A stretch of 64,000 nt of DNA from Burkholderiales bacterium (lineage in GTDB: Bacteria > Pseudomonadota > Gammaproteobacteria > Burkholderiales > Burkholderiaceae_D), in assembly GCA_016200895.1 (NCBI GenBank), contig JACQDX010000132.1, positions 1 through 64,000 of the forward strand. The letters are read 5' to 3'. Under the pieces are notes generated by a model that saw only the letters and a list, made by a program, of their open reading frames with translations, made no database searches and had not been told where the DNA came from. This document shows, piece after piece, positions 30,498-40,040 of this stretch. The position numbers were made by a program, and so were the translations under genes. The stretch's first letter is position 1; each line of letters opens with the position of its first letter.

Positions 30498-30523
30498 AAA
30501 AAAACCGCCGTAGCGGTTTTTTC
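30498..30523 (-). terminator. Rho-independent terminator
   Basis: AAAAAACCGCCGTAGCGGTTTTTT downstream of the DUF4404-like gene. Confidence 0.75.
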
Positions 30524-30552
30524 AGAGTCAAGGGGATATGAAGCTTGATGGA

Positions 30553-30825
30553 TTAAACACCAATTTTTTCAAGCATGGTGCCTAGCTCACGCAAAGCCGG
30601 TTCCAGTTTGGGATGTTGTGCTGCGAATTTCGCTGACAGAGCCTGCGAACGCTCACTCAAGGCAGCGAATACAGGATCATCATGATTCTGTGTGGTCGCC
30701 AGAACATGGTGAATATCCTCGTTCAATTTCTCCAGCAAGGATTTCAACTCATCATCAACAACTTCAGTACTTGCCAGCTCTTGATGCAACAAACCCAGCA
30801 GATGTTTTAATTGCTCTTGTTTCAT
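30553..30825 (-). CDS. DUF4404 family small protein
   Basis: 90-aa helical MKQEQLKHLLGLLHQELASTEVVDDELKSLLEKLNEDI; family call from memory. Confidence 0.6.
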   Translation of the reverse strand: MKQEQLKHLLGLLHQELASTEVVDDELKSLLEKLNEDIHHVLATTQNHDDPVFAALSERSQALSAKFAAQHPKLEPALRELGTMLEKIGV

Positions 30826-30877
30826 ATCATATCTCCTTGATGGAACATTTTTTGTTTAGTTGCAGCTTAGTTGGAGT

Positions 30878-31384
30878 TTAGTTGCTAATTCGCGGAAAAA
30901 CCAGCACCACGGCTTCGGCAGCTATACCCTCTTCCCTACCCAGATAACCAAGACGTTCATTGGTTTTTGCCTTGATATTGACCTGGCTGATATCGACCTG
31001 CATATCTTCAGCAATATTTGCCACCATGCCTGCAATATGCGCTGCCATCTTGGGAGCCTGGGCAATGATAGTGGCATCCAGATTACCCACTTCATAACCT
31101 GCATCGTGGATACGCTTGACCGCTTCACGCAATAAAACACGCGAATCTGCACCGGCAAAACGGGTATCGGTATCCGGGAAGTGCCTGCCTATATCACCCA
31201 AGGCCACTGAACCAAACAGTGCATCAGTAATTGCATGCAATAACACATCCGCATCTGAATGCCCAAGCAAGCCAGTGGTATGAGGGATAGTCTCCCCACC
31301 AATAATCAATTTGCGACCAGGCACCAGCGCGTGGCAGTCATAACCCTGACCTATTCTGAAAGGTAACATCTTATTTTGCATCAA
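30878..31384 (-). CDS. ispF: 2-C-methyl-D-erythritol 2,4-cyclodiphosphate synthase
   Basis: [49 protein letters not shown]. Confidence 0.97.
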   Translation of the reverse strand: MMQNKMLPFRIGQGYDCHALVPGRKLIIGGETIPHTTGLLGHSDADVLLHAITDALFGSVALGDIGRHFPDTDTRFAGADSRVLLREAVKRIHDAGYEVGNLDATIIAQAPKMAAHIAGMVANIAEDMQVDISQVNIKAKTNERLGYLGREEGIAAEAVVLVFPRISN

Positions 31385-31391
31385 GCTTCCT

Positions 31392-32150
31392 TTATTCTTT
31401 CTGGCTATTCAAATACTGGGCGATCAATGCCATATCGCTAGGCAAAGTCAGCTTCATGTTTCGCACATGGCCTTCAACAAGTATGGGGACATGGCCAGCC
31501 GCTTCAATAGCACTGGCTTCATCGGTGACCTGATCTGCCGCATCCAGAGCGTCGCACAATAGCTGATAGCGGAACATTTGCGGGGTTTGTGCCAGCCACA
31601 GTCCATCACGGGATATGGTTTGTACTTTGCCGTTTTCTACCCGTTTGACAGTATCAACCACTGACAAGGCCAGCAAGCCGCCGACTGCATCATCACCAAC
31701 CTGATCAATTAAATGTTGCAGCAAGCCAGATGTCAAACCCGGCCTGGCGGCATCGTGTACGAGTACCCAGTCCTTGCCTGTTAGCTCGCCAGCTATTTTA
31801 CTCAAGCCATTTCTGACTGTATCTCTGCGGCTCGCACCACCACAACGCAAGACGGTCAAGTTTTCTGCATTTGCGAGGTATTCATCGACATAAGCATCAT
31901 CCGGGCCGACGACGACATAAGTGTGCTGTATTTTAGAGAATTTAAGGAAAGCATCGACAGTGTGCTGCAGAACTGATTTACTACCTATAGGCATATATTG
32001 CTTCGGTGTCGCTGCACCCATGCGCGAACCCACGCCCGCAGCGGGAATCAGCGCAACATAGTGAGATGTATCTATCACCTTTTCAGCTTCAAAATGAAGT
32101 TCTTGCAATTGTTTTTCCATGAATGTCACAAGCTCTTGAAGCTGCTCCAA
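31392..32150 (-). CDS. ispD: 2-C-methyl-D-erythritol 4-phosphate cytidylyltransferase
   Basis: [48 protein letters not shown]. Confidence 0.96.
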   Translation of the reverse strand: MEQLQELVTFMEKQLQELHFEAEKVIDTSHYVALIPAAGVGSRMGAATPKQYMPIGSKSVLQHTVDAFLKFSKIQHTYVVVGPDDAYVDEYLANAENLTVLRCGGASRRDTVRNGLSKIAGELTGKDWVLVHDAARPGLTSGLLQHLIDQVGDDAVGGLLALSVVDTVKRVENGKVQTISRDGLWLAQTPQMFRYQLLCDALDAADQVTDEASAIEAAGHVPILVEGHVRNMKLTLPSDMALIAQYLNSQKE

Positions 32151-32276
32151 TATGAAAGAGCCCCTTCGTTTATAATTAGGCGCTCATTTTAACCGCGTAT
32201 CTTGTTCCGTAAGCAGCTTTTACGGCACTCACTTAGCATTCACCTAATTCACTTATATAGCCGCAATATCGCCGCA

Positions 32277-35200
32277 ATGTCATTTGATTTCAGCAAATCC
32301 TTAGCAAAACCCGGCCATAAACTGGCACTCCCCAATTTGCATGGTTCTTCCGATGCTTATGCCCTGGCGCAAGCAGCGACGGCGCTCAAGGCAGACAAGC
32401 GCATGCTGACCATTTTTGTTGCCAACCCGGGAGATGCCCAGCGCCTGCTGGATGAAATCCCCTGGTTTAATGCAGAACTGCGCTGCCATTTGCTGCCAGA
32501 CTGGGAGACCCTGCCTTACGACGCCTTTTCACCGCATCAGGATCTGGTGTCTGAGCGTCTGGCCAGCTTGCATGAAATCCAGAATGGCAATTGCGATGTC
32601 TTGCTGGCTCCGGCAACTACGGCTTTGTTGCGCATGGCCCCGCCCTCTTTCCTGGCAGCCTACACCTTCTTTTTCAAAAAAGGTGACCGTCTTGATGAGG
32701 CCAAGCTAAAAACCCAGCTGACACTAGCAGGTTATAGCCATGTCAACCAGGTCATGTCGCCGGGCGAATATTCTGTGCGCGGTGGTTTGATAGACCTGTT
32801 CCCCATGGGTTCGGCTCTGCCTTACCGTCTGGATCTGTTTGGCGACACCATAGAAACCATACGCACCTTTGATGCGGATACCCAGCGTTCGCTCTACCCT
32901 GTACCGGAAGTGCGCTTGCTGCCAGGGCGTGAATTCCCTATGGATGAACCAGCACGCACCGCCTTCCGCAGTCGCTGGCGTGAGACCTTTGAGGGTGATC
33001 CTTCGCGTTCGAGCATCTACAAGGACATAGGCAATGGCATACCCTCAGCCGGTATAGAATATTATCTGCCGCTGTTCTTTGAGCAAACGGCCACCCTGTT
33101 TGATTATCTGCCTGAAGCACCACATTTTGCATTGATAGGCGACATCGACGATGCCATCCGACGTTTCTGGAACGACACCCGTTCACGCTACCAGTTTTTA
33201 AAGTCTGACCGCGAACGCCCGGTACTTGCACCAGAAACCGTGTTTTTACGCGATGAAGACTTCTTCGCCGCCATGAAACCACTGGCACGCTGGACCATTG
33301 CAGAAGCAGACAAGACTGCTGCCGCGTCCGAAGTATCCAGTTTTTTACCAGATATCGCCGTCAATCGTCGCGCCGACGACCCATTGACGAACTTGCGCTC
33401 CTTCCTGCTGCAAACAGATAAGCGCGTAATGATCTGCGCCGAGACGCTGGGCCGACGCGAAACCTTGCAGCAGTATTTCACTGAATACGATATACGCCTG
33501 AGCCTGTGCGAAGGCTATACCGACTTTGCCACAGCAGATGCCAAGCTGATGCTGGGTGTTGCACCCCTGCACGCCGGTTTTGTGCTGGCTGAAGGCCTGG
33601 CCTTTATTACCGAAGCCGAGTTGTATGCTGGTAGCGGCAAGCGCATAGGCCGCAAAAAGCAGGAAGCTGTTACCCAGGTCGAGCACATGGTGCGCGATCT
33701 GTCAGAACTGAAAATTGGTGATCCAGTTGTCCACAGCAACCATGGCATAGGCCGTTACATGGGTCTGATCAGCATGGACCTGGGTGAAGGCGAAACAGAA
33801 TTCCTGCATCTGGAATACGCCAAAGATACCAAGTTGTATGTGCCAGTATCGCAATTGCATGTCATTTCGCGCTATTCTGGTGCCTCGCCTGATGATGCGC
33901 CCTTGCATAGCCTGGGTTCAGGTCAATGGGAAAAAGCCAAGAAAAAAGCTGCACAGCAAATTCGCGATACTGCCGCCGAACTGCTTAACCTGTATGCCCG
34001 CCGTGCGGCACGTCAAGGCCATGCCTTTGAATATTCTACACGTGACTATGAGGCCTTTGCCGACAGTTTTGGCTTTGATGAAACACCAGACCAGGCCGCC
34101 GCTATCACCGCCGTCATTGGCGACATGACCTCAGGCAAGCCCATGGATAGGTTGATCTGCGGCGACGTTGGCTTTGGCAAGACAGAAGTGGCCTTGCGTG
34201 CCGCCTTTGTTGCAGTCATGGGTGGCAAGCAAGTCGCCATCCTGGCACCTACCACTCTGTTGGCAGAGCAACATGCCCAGACTTTTGCTGACCGCTTTGC
34301 CGCCTGGCCAGTGAAAATTGCTGAATTATCGCGCTTCCGTTCCGGCAAGGAAATCAGTCTGGCCATGAAAGGCATGGGCGACGGCACTATTGATATCGTC
34401 ATTGGCACGCATAAATTGCTGTCCGCTGATGTCAAATTCTCTCGCCTTGGCTTGGTCATCATTGATGAAGAACATCGCTTTGGTGTACGCCAGAAAGAAG
34501 CTTTAAAAGCCTTGCGCGCAGAGGTCGATGTATTGACGCTGACTGCAACACCGATACCACGCACCCTAGGCATGGCACTGGAAGGCTTGCGTGATTTTTC
34601 TGTCATTGCTACCGCGCCGCAAAAACGTCTGGCGATCAAGACCTTTGTACGTGGCGAAGATGATTCTGTTATCCGTGAAGCCTGCTTGCGTGAACTGAAG
34701 CGTGGTGGGCAAGTGTATTTCCTGCACAATGAAGTTGAAACCATAGAAAACCGCAAGGCCATGCTGGAAGCCCTGCTGCCAGAGGCGCGCGTAGTCGTGG
34801 CACATGGTCAGATGCATGAACGCGACCTGGAAAAAGTCATGCGGGACTTTGTGGCCCAGCGCCATAATGTTTTGCTGTGTACGACAATTATCGAAACTGG
34901 TATCGACGTACCAACCGCCAACACCATCATCATGCACAGGGCCGACAAATTCGGCCTGGCACAACTTCATCAGTTGCGTGGCCGTGTAGGCCGCTCTCAC
35001 CACCAGGCTTATGCCTATTTGCTGGTACATGATGTACAAAGCCTGACCAAGCAGGCGAATCGCCGTCTTGAAGCCATTCAGCAAATGGAAGAACTGGGTA
35101 GCGGCTTTTACCTGGCCATGCATGATCTGGAAATTCGTGGCGCTGGTGAAGTGCTGGGCGATAACCAGTCTGGCGAAATGCATGAGATAGGTTTCCAGAT

Positions 35201-35708
35201 GTATTCCGACATGCTCAGTGAAGCAGTACGCTCACTGAAGAATGGCAAAGAGCCCGATCTGGCCGCACCGCTGTCTACCACAACAGAAATCAACCTGCAC
35301 ATCCCTGCCCTGCTACCGAATGAATTCTGCGGTGACGTACATGAACGCCTGTCCATCTACAAGCGCCTGGCCAATTGCAACAGCGCCAATGGCATTGATG
35401 ACATGCAGGAAGAAATGATAGACCGTTTTGGCAAACTGCCAGAACCCGTGAAGTCATTACTGGAAACACATAGACTGCGTGTTGCTGCAAAACCTCTGGG
35501 CATCATCAAGATCGACGCACATAGCGAAGCCGCTACGCTACAGTTTGAACCCAAGCCTCCAATTGACGGCATGCGCATCATAGAATTGGTGCAAAAGAAC
35601 AAGCACATCAAACTTAATGGTCAGGACAAACTCCGCATCACTGCGGCCATGCCCGACCTCGCCAGCCGTGTGGCCCAGATCAAGGCCACCATCAAGGCAC
35701 TGCACTAA
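32277..35708 (+). CDS. mfd: Transcription-repair coupling factor
   Basis: RLICGDVGFGKTEVALRAAFVA, DEEHRFGVRQKEALK, LTLTATPIPRTLGMAL, RGRVGRSHHQAYAYLL; start trimmed to MSFDFSKS. Confidence 0.97.
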   Translation: MSFDFSKSLAKPGHKLALPNLHGSSDAYALAQAATALKADKRMLTIFVANPGDAQRLLDEIPWFNAELRCHLLPDWETLPYDAFSPHQDLVSERLASLHEIQNGNCDVLLAPATTALLRMAPPSFLAAYTFFFKKGDRLDEAKLKTQLTLAGYSHVNQVMSPGEYSVRGGLIDLFPMGSALPYRLDLFGDTIETIRTFDADTQRSLYPVPEVRLLPGREFPMDEPARTAFRSRWRETFEGDPSRSSIYKDIGNGIPSAGIEYYLPLFFEQTATLFDYLPEAPHFALIGDIDDAIRRFWNDTRSRYQFLKSDRERPVLAPETVFLRDEDFFAAMKPLARWTIAEADKTAAASEVSSFLPDIAVNRRADDPLTNLRSFLLQTDKRVMICAETLGRRETLQQYFTEYDIRLSLCEGYTDFATADAKLMLGVAPLHAGFVLAEGLAFITEAELYAGSGKRIGRKKQEAVTQVEHMVRDLSELKIGDPVVHSNHGIGRYMGLISMDLGEGETEFLHLEYAKDTKLYVPVSQLHVISRYSGASPDDAPLHSLGSGQWEKAKKKAAQQIRDTAAELLNLYARRAARQGHAFEYSTRDYEAFADSFGFDETPDQAAAITAVIGDMTSGKPMDRLICGDVGFGKTEVALRAAFVAVMGGKQVAILAPTTLLAEQHAQTFADRFAAWPVKIAELSRFRSGKEISLAMKGMGDGTIDIVIGTHKLLSADVKFSRLGLVIIDEEHRFGVRQKEALKALRAEVDVLTLTATPIPRTLGMALEGLRDFSVIATAPQKRLAIKTFVRGEDDSVIREACLRELKRGGQVYFLHNEVETIENRKAMLEALLPEARVVVAHGQMHERDLEKVMRDFVAQRHNVLLCTTIIETGIDVPTANTIIMHRADKFGLAQLHQLRGRVGRSHHQAYAYLLVHDVQSLTKQANRRLEAIQQMEELGSGFYLAMHDLEIRGAGEVLGDNQSGEMHEIGFQMYSDMLSEAVRSLKNGKEPDLAAPLSTTTEINLHIPALLPNEFCGDVHERLSIYKRLANCNSANGIDDMQEEMIDRFGKLPEPVKSLLETHRLRVAAKPLGIIKIDAHSEAATLQFEPKPPIDGMRIIELVQKNKHIKLNGQDKLRITAAMPDLASRVAQIKATIKALH

Positions 35709-35746
35709 TTAATTGAATAAAATAATTGAATAAAAAAGAGACGATC

Positions 35747-36595
35747 ATGCATTTGACCATACAAGGCTTGAACAACACACTCAGCAATAACATTGCGCTC
35801 GTTCAGGATATCGCCAGCCAGACCAAGGCAAAACTGATACAACTGAATACCCAGGCAGTGCGCCTCGACGATGCAGAATGTGATGAACAGACTTTGAATG
35901 CGATACGCGAACGCTGCTTCGCTGCCCAACTCGATGTTACGGCTCTCAACAAGCAATTTGCCCTGGTTGATTTCAAACTGGTTGCCATGGACATGGATTC
36001 AACCCTGATCACCATCGAATGCATCGATGAAATCGCTGACATGCAGGGCCTGAAACCGCAAGTGGCAGAAATCACCGAAGCTGCCATGCGCGGCGAACTG
36101 GAATTCCAGGAAAGCCTGATCCGTCGCGTTGCCCTGCTAAAAGGACTGGACGCCAGTGCCCTGCAACGCGTATATGACGAACGCCTGCAATTGTCCCTGG
36201 GGGCAGATCAGATGCTGAAGACCATACAGCAAGCCGGTCTCAAAACTTTGCTGGTATCCGGTGGTTTTACTTTCTTCACCGACCGCATGAAATCACGCCT
36301 GAATCTGGACTATACCCACTCCAACGTACTTGAAATCCAGGACGGTAAACTGACCGGCAAAGTCATAGGCACCATCGTTGATGCGGATGAAAAACAGAGA
36401 ACCGTGGAACGCATCTGTGCCGAAATGGGTATTCCCACCAGCCTGGCCATCGTCATGGGTGACGGCGCGAATGACTTGAAGATGATGAAAATTTCTGGAC
36501 TGTCAGTCGCATTCAGGGCCAAACCTGTGGTGCGTGCACAGGCAAATGTGGCACTGAATTTTGTGGGGTTGGATGGGGTGTTAAATCTGCTGTAA
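35747..36595 (+). CDS. serB: Phosphoserine phosphatase
   Basis: LVAMDMDSTLITIECIDEIAD, LLVSGGFTFFTDRMKSRLNLDYTHSN, MGDGANDLKMM. Confidence 0.95.
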   Translation: MHLTIQGLNNTLSNNIALVQDIASQTKAKLIQLNTQAVRLDDAECDEQTLNAIRERCFAAQLDVTALNKQFALVDFKLVAMDMDSTLITIECIDEIADMQGLKPQVAEITEAAMRGELEFQESLIRRVALLKGLDASALQRVYDERLQLSLGADQMLKTIQQAGLKTLLVSGGFTFFTDRMKSRLNLDYTHSNVLEIQDGKLTGKVIGTIVDADEKQRTVERICAEMGIPTSLAIVMGDGANDLKMMKISGLSVAFRAKPVVRAQANVALNFVGLDGVLNLL

Positions 36596-36643
36596 GCAGC
36601 CGTCCATCAAAAACACGCAACACATCACAAGCAGGTTTTCCTA

Positions 36644-36683
36644 TAACTCAAATAATAGTACGAACGTTCTATTATTTGAGTTA
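36644..36683. promoter_or_regulatory. Large operator-like palindrome upstream of the phosphotransferase/acyl-CoA dehydrogenase operon
   Basis: TAACTCAAATAATAG-TACGAACGTT-CTATTATTTGAGTTA, 15-bp perfect arms; nested GAACGTTC with an offset centre. Confidence 0.65.
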
Positions 36684-36763
36684 GAATAGTTTCAGCTCAT
36701 CCAGCACATCCACCTGTGCCAGGAGTAAGATCATACAAAAACTGAAACAATTGGGAGACACCG

Positions 36764-37831
36764 ATGTTTGAAGAATTCATGGGCACCATGCCAGTGGCCG
36801 AACGCCAGAAATTTGATGTGGCGGCATTGGCAGACTATATGCGTCAGCATGTGGAAGGTTTCGACGCTGGGCTGGCAGACAAGCTGGTGGTTGAGCAATT
36901 CAAGGGGGGCCAGTCCAATCCCACTTTCAAACTCAGTGTGGGCGACCAGCGCTACGTCTTGCGTGCCAAACCTGGTCCAGTCGCAAAATTACTGCCTTCT
37001 GCCCATGCCATAGAACGTGAATTCAAGGTCATGAATGCCTTGAACAAAGCAGGTTTCCCGGCAGCACGCCAATATGCATTATGCACCGATGAAGATGTCA
37101 TAGGCCGCGCCTTCTACGTCATGGAATTTGTCGATGGCCGCGTGCTGTGGGATCAATCATTGCCCGGCATGACACCAGCTCAGCGCGGCGAAATCTACGA
37201 TGAAATGAACCGCGTCATCGCGCAATTGCATACTATTGATTATGCCGCCATCGGTCTGGCCGACTATGGCAAGCCTGGCAATTATTTTGCCCGCCAGATA
37301 GACCGCTGGACCAAGCAATATCGCGCTTCCGAGACTGAAAAAATCGAAGCCATGGATAGTCTTATTGAATGGCTGCCGCACAATATCCCGCAAGGTGACG
37401 ACACCAGTATCGTGCATGGCGATTACCGCCTCGACAATATGATGTTCCACCCGACCGAGCCGCGCATCATGGCGATACTGGATTGGGAACTGTCGACACT
37501 GGGGCATCCCCTGGCGGATTTTTCATATCACTGCATGAGCTGGCATGTCACGCCTGGCCAGTTCCGTGGCATTGCCGGTCTTGATCACAAGGAATTGGGC
37601 ATCCCAAATGAGCAGGAATACATTGCCAAATACTGTGAGCGCACAGGTAAAACCATACGCCAGGAAGATTTCAATTTTTATCTGGCTTACAACCTCTTCC
37701 GCATGGCGGGAATTTTGCAAGGCATCATGAAACGCTATGTTGATGGCACGGCATCCAGCGCCCAGGCCAAGAAATCTGGCGAAGCAGCACGCCCCATGGC
37801 CGAACTGGGCTGGAGCTACGCTAAAAAGTAA
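36764..37831 (+). CDS. APH-fold phosphotransferase family protein (ACAD10/LvaA-like)
   Basis: QFKGGQSNPTFKLSVGDQRYVLRAKPGPV, IVHGDYRLDNMMFHPTEPRIMAILDWELSTLGHPLADFSYHCM; precedes an acyl-CoA dehydrogenase. Confidence 0.9.
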   Translation: MFEEFMGTMPVAERQKFDVAALADYMRQHVEGFDAGLADKLVVEQFKGGQSNPTFKLSVGDQRYVLRAKPGPVAKLLPSAHAIEREFKVMNALNKAGFPAARQYALCTDEDVIGRAFYVMEFVDGRVLWDQSLPGMTPAQRGEIYDEMNRVIAQLHTIDYAAIGLADYGKPGNYFARQIDRWTKQYRASETEKIEAMDSLIEWLPHNIPQGDDTSIVHGDYRLDNMMFHPTEPRIMAILDWELSTLGHPLADFSYHCMSWHVTPGQFRGIAGLDHKELGIPNEQEYIAKYCERTGKTIRQEDFNFYLAYNLFRMAGILQGIMKRYVDGTASSAQAKKSGEAARPMAELGWSYAKK

Positions 37832-37900
37832 TCATCTATTCAGACAGCACATTCTCTCACTTCCAAAGCAGCGCAAAACGACAATATCATTGGAGACAAC

Positions 37901-39160
37901 ATGGAATTCGAATACTCAAATCGCTGTAAAGACTTGCAAGGCAGACTCTTGCGTTTCATGGATGAGCATATTTATCCCAATGAAAAAGCTTATAAAGAAG
38001 AAATCGACCGCAATGGCCTGGAAAAAGGCAATCGCTGGATCGCAACTCAAATCATTGAAGATTTAAAACCAAAAGCACGTGCGCAGGGTTTATGGAATTT
38101 ATTCCTGCCAAAATCAGTACGAGCGCCAGAAGGTTTGTCGAATCTGGATTACGCGCCACTATGCGAAATCATGGGTCGTGTAAGCTGGGCACCGGAAGTA
38201 TTCAACTGCTCGGCACCTGACACCGGCAATATGGAGACCATAGAGCGCTATGGCAGCGAAGAGCACAAGAAGCAATGGCTGGAACCACTGTTGCGTGGCG
38301 AAATCCGCTCTGCCTTTGCCATGACAGAACCTGGGGTTGCCTCATCGGACGCCACCAATATAGAAACCCGTATAGATCGCGATGGTGATGACTATGTCAT
38401 CAATGGCCACAAGTGGTGGATATCCGGTGCCGGTGACCCACGTTGTGCCGTGTATATCCTGATGGGCAAGACTGATTTCAACGCTGCGCGCCACTCACAA
38501 CAATCGATGATACTGGTGGATGCCAAAACCCCTGGCATTACGGTAGTCCGCCCTCTTCCCGTGTTTGGTTACGATGATGCACCACATGGTCATTGCGAAA
38601 TCCTGTTTGAGAACGTGCGCGTGCCCGCATCGAATATACTTTTAGGTGAAGGCCGTGGTTTTGAAATTGCTCAAGGCCGTCTTGGCCCTGGCCGCATCCA
38701 TCACTGCATGCGTGCCATAGGTGTGGCAGAACGCGCACTGGAATTGATGTGCAAACGCCTGAACAGCCGCACTGCCTTTGGCAAGAAAATTTCCGAACAA
38801 AGCATCTGGCGTGAACGCATTGCCGAATCACGCATACAAATCGACACAACGCGCCTGTTGACGCTGAAGGCTGCGTACATGATGGACACAGTCGGCAACA
38901 AGCATGCCCAGGCAGAAATTGCCATGATCAAGGTATTGGCACCGAATGTCACCCAGCAAGTGCTGGACTGGGCCATACAGGCCCATGGTGCTGGCGGTGT
39001 TTCTGGCGACTTCCCGCTGGCGGCGCAATGGGCAGGCAACCGTACTTTGCGCCTGGCAGATGGCCCGGATGAAGTGCACAGAAATGCGATCGCCAAACTG
39101 GAACTGGCCAAGTACATCAGCCTGACTGAAGATTTGGGATTGCCAATCACCCGTTCCTAA
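37901..39160 (+). CDS. Acyl-CoA dehydrogenase family protein (ACAD10/11-like)
   Basis: [87 protein letters not shown]. Confidence 0.94.
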   Translation: MEFEYSNRCKDLQGRLLRFMDEHIYPNEKAYKEEIDRNGLEKGNRWIATQIIEDLKPKARAQGLWNLFLPKSVRAPEGLSNLDYAPLCEIMGRVSWAPEVFNCSAPDTGNMETIERYGSEEHKKQWLEPLLRGEIRSAFAMTEPGVASSDATNIETRIDRDGDDYVINGHKWWISGAGDPRCAVYILMGKTDFNAARHSQQSMILVDAKTPGITVVRPLPVFGYDDAPHGHCEILFENVRVPASNILLGEGRGFEIAQGRLGPGRIHHCMRAIGVAERALELMCKRLNSRTAFGKKISEQSIWRERIAESRIQIDTTRLLTLKAAYMMDTVGNKHAQAEIAMIKVLAPNVTQQVLDWAIQAHGAGGVSGDFPLAAQWAGNRTLRLADGPDEVHRNAIAKLELAKYISLTEDLGLPITRS

Positions 39161-39233
39161 GTAAATAAATACGGATGGAGTCCGTGCGCAATTCGATAGC
39201 AGCACGAATTGCGCACTGGACCATCACCTGATT

Positions 39234-39968
39234 TTATTTGGTACGGAAAATCACATTAACGGTTTTTTTGTACATCAATGCACCAGGCAAAGACAGGTCA
39301 CTCATGGTAGGTTTGTCGCCCGCATTGACACTTGGCCCAGCGTTATTTTGCACGAGCCTGGCTCCATCCAACCCTAGTTCACTGTCTATCCGGCTCAAAG
39401 CCTGCTCTGAAACTGCCGTTGCCCCTAACAGTTTTACAGCGAAGTCAGCAGCCAATTCCCTCGCTCTATCCCTGGCATTTTCTGCCGCTTTGGATGTCAA
39501 TTGATGCTCAATTTGCGCATAGTCTGTACGCCCAAACCGTACTGAGAAATTACCCAGATAAGGCCTGGAAAGCAGGTATTGCGTTAATGTGTTCCAGTGA
39601 TCCAAGTTTCTGACATAGATATGGAATGTTCTGATCAGGCGATGACGTTGCAGGCGCTGGTCGTTTGTCTGCATTTCGTTCGCGCTGACTAATTTCCTGG
39701 TGTCATGCGCTTCAATATCCGCAGCAACAATCTGATGACCCGACAAAAACTCCAGCACTTCACTGGATTGTGCATTTAACAGTGTCAGCGTTTCATCTGC
39801 ACTGGCCTCGAAAGATGTCAGTTCAAAATCCATTTCTGCAATATTTGCAGATAAAGTGATCGTGGCACTTCCATTGACGTGGATGAAGGGATACGTTGGC
39901 AACGTACCCGCATGAACACCTGCAGAAACAAGTGCAACAATAAAAAATATGAAATAGCGTAAATTCAT
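39234..39968 (-). CDS. SIMPL domain (DUF541-like) periplasmic protein
   Basis: Signal peptide; FIHVNGSATITLSANIAEMDFELTSFEASADETLTLLNAQS...ARDRARELAADFAVKLLG. Confidence 0.8.
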   Translation of the reverse strand: MNLRYFIFFIVALVSAGVHAGTLPTYPFIHVNGSATITLSANIAEMDFELTSFEASADETLTLLNAQSSEVLEFLSGHQIVAADIEAHDTRKLVSANEMQTNDQRLQRHRLIRTFHIYVRNLDHWNTLTQYLLSRPYLGNFSVRFGRTDYAQIEHQLTSKAAENARDRARELAADFAVKLLGATAVSEQALSRIDSELGLDGARLVQNNAGPSVNAGDKPTMSDLSLPGALMYKKTVNVIFRTK

Positions 39969-40004
39969 CGATACTCACTGTTATATTCATTATCCTGGGT
40001 AAAA

Positions 40005-40031
40005 GCCAGTGGCAGACAAGCTACCACTGGC
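40005..40031 (-). terminator. Hairpin between the M56 peptidase and SIMPL genes (weak terminator/attenuator)
   Basis: GCCAGTGG...CCACTGGC; minus strand continues CTTTTAC. Confidence 0.35.
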
Positions 40032-40040
40032 AAAGCATGC

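Noticed and set aside
34046-34762. 238-aa minus-strand ORF and other ORFs within 32.9-35.6 kb
   Set aside because: Shadow ORFs of mfd, which is clearly coding on the plus strand.
36764-37831. Aminoglycoside resistance kinase
   Set aside because: APH fold, but the neighbouring acyl-CoA dehydrogenase and ACAD10-like sequence indicate an acyl-CoA-related role.
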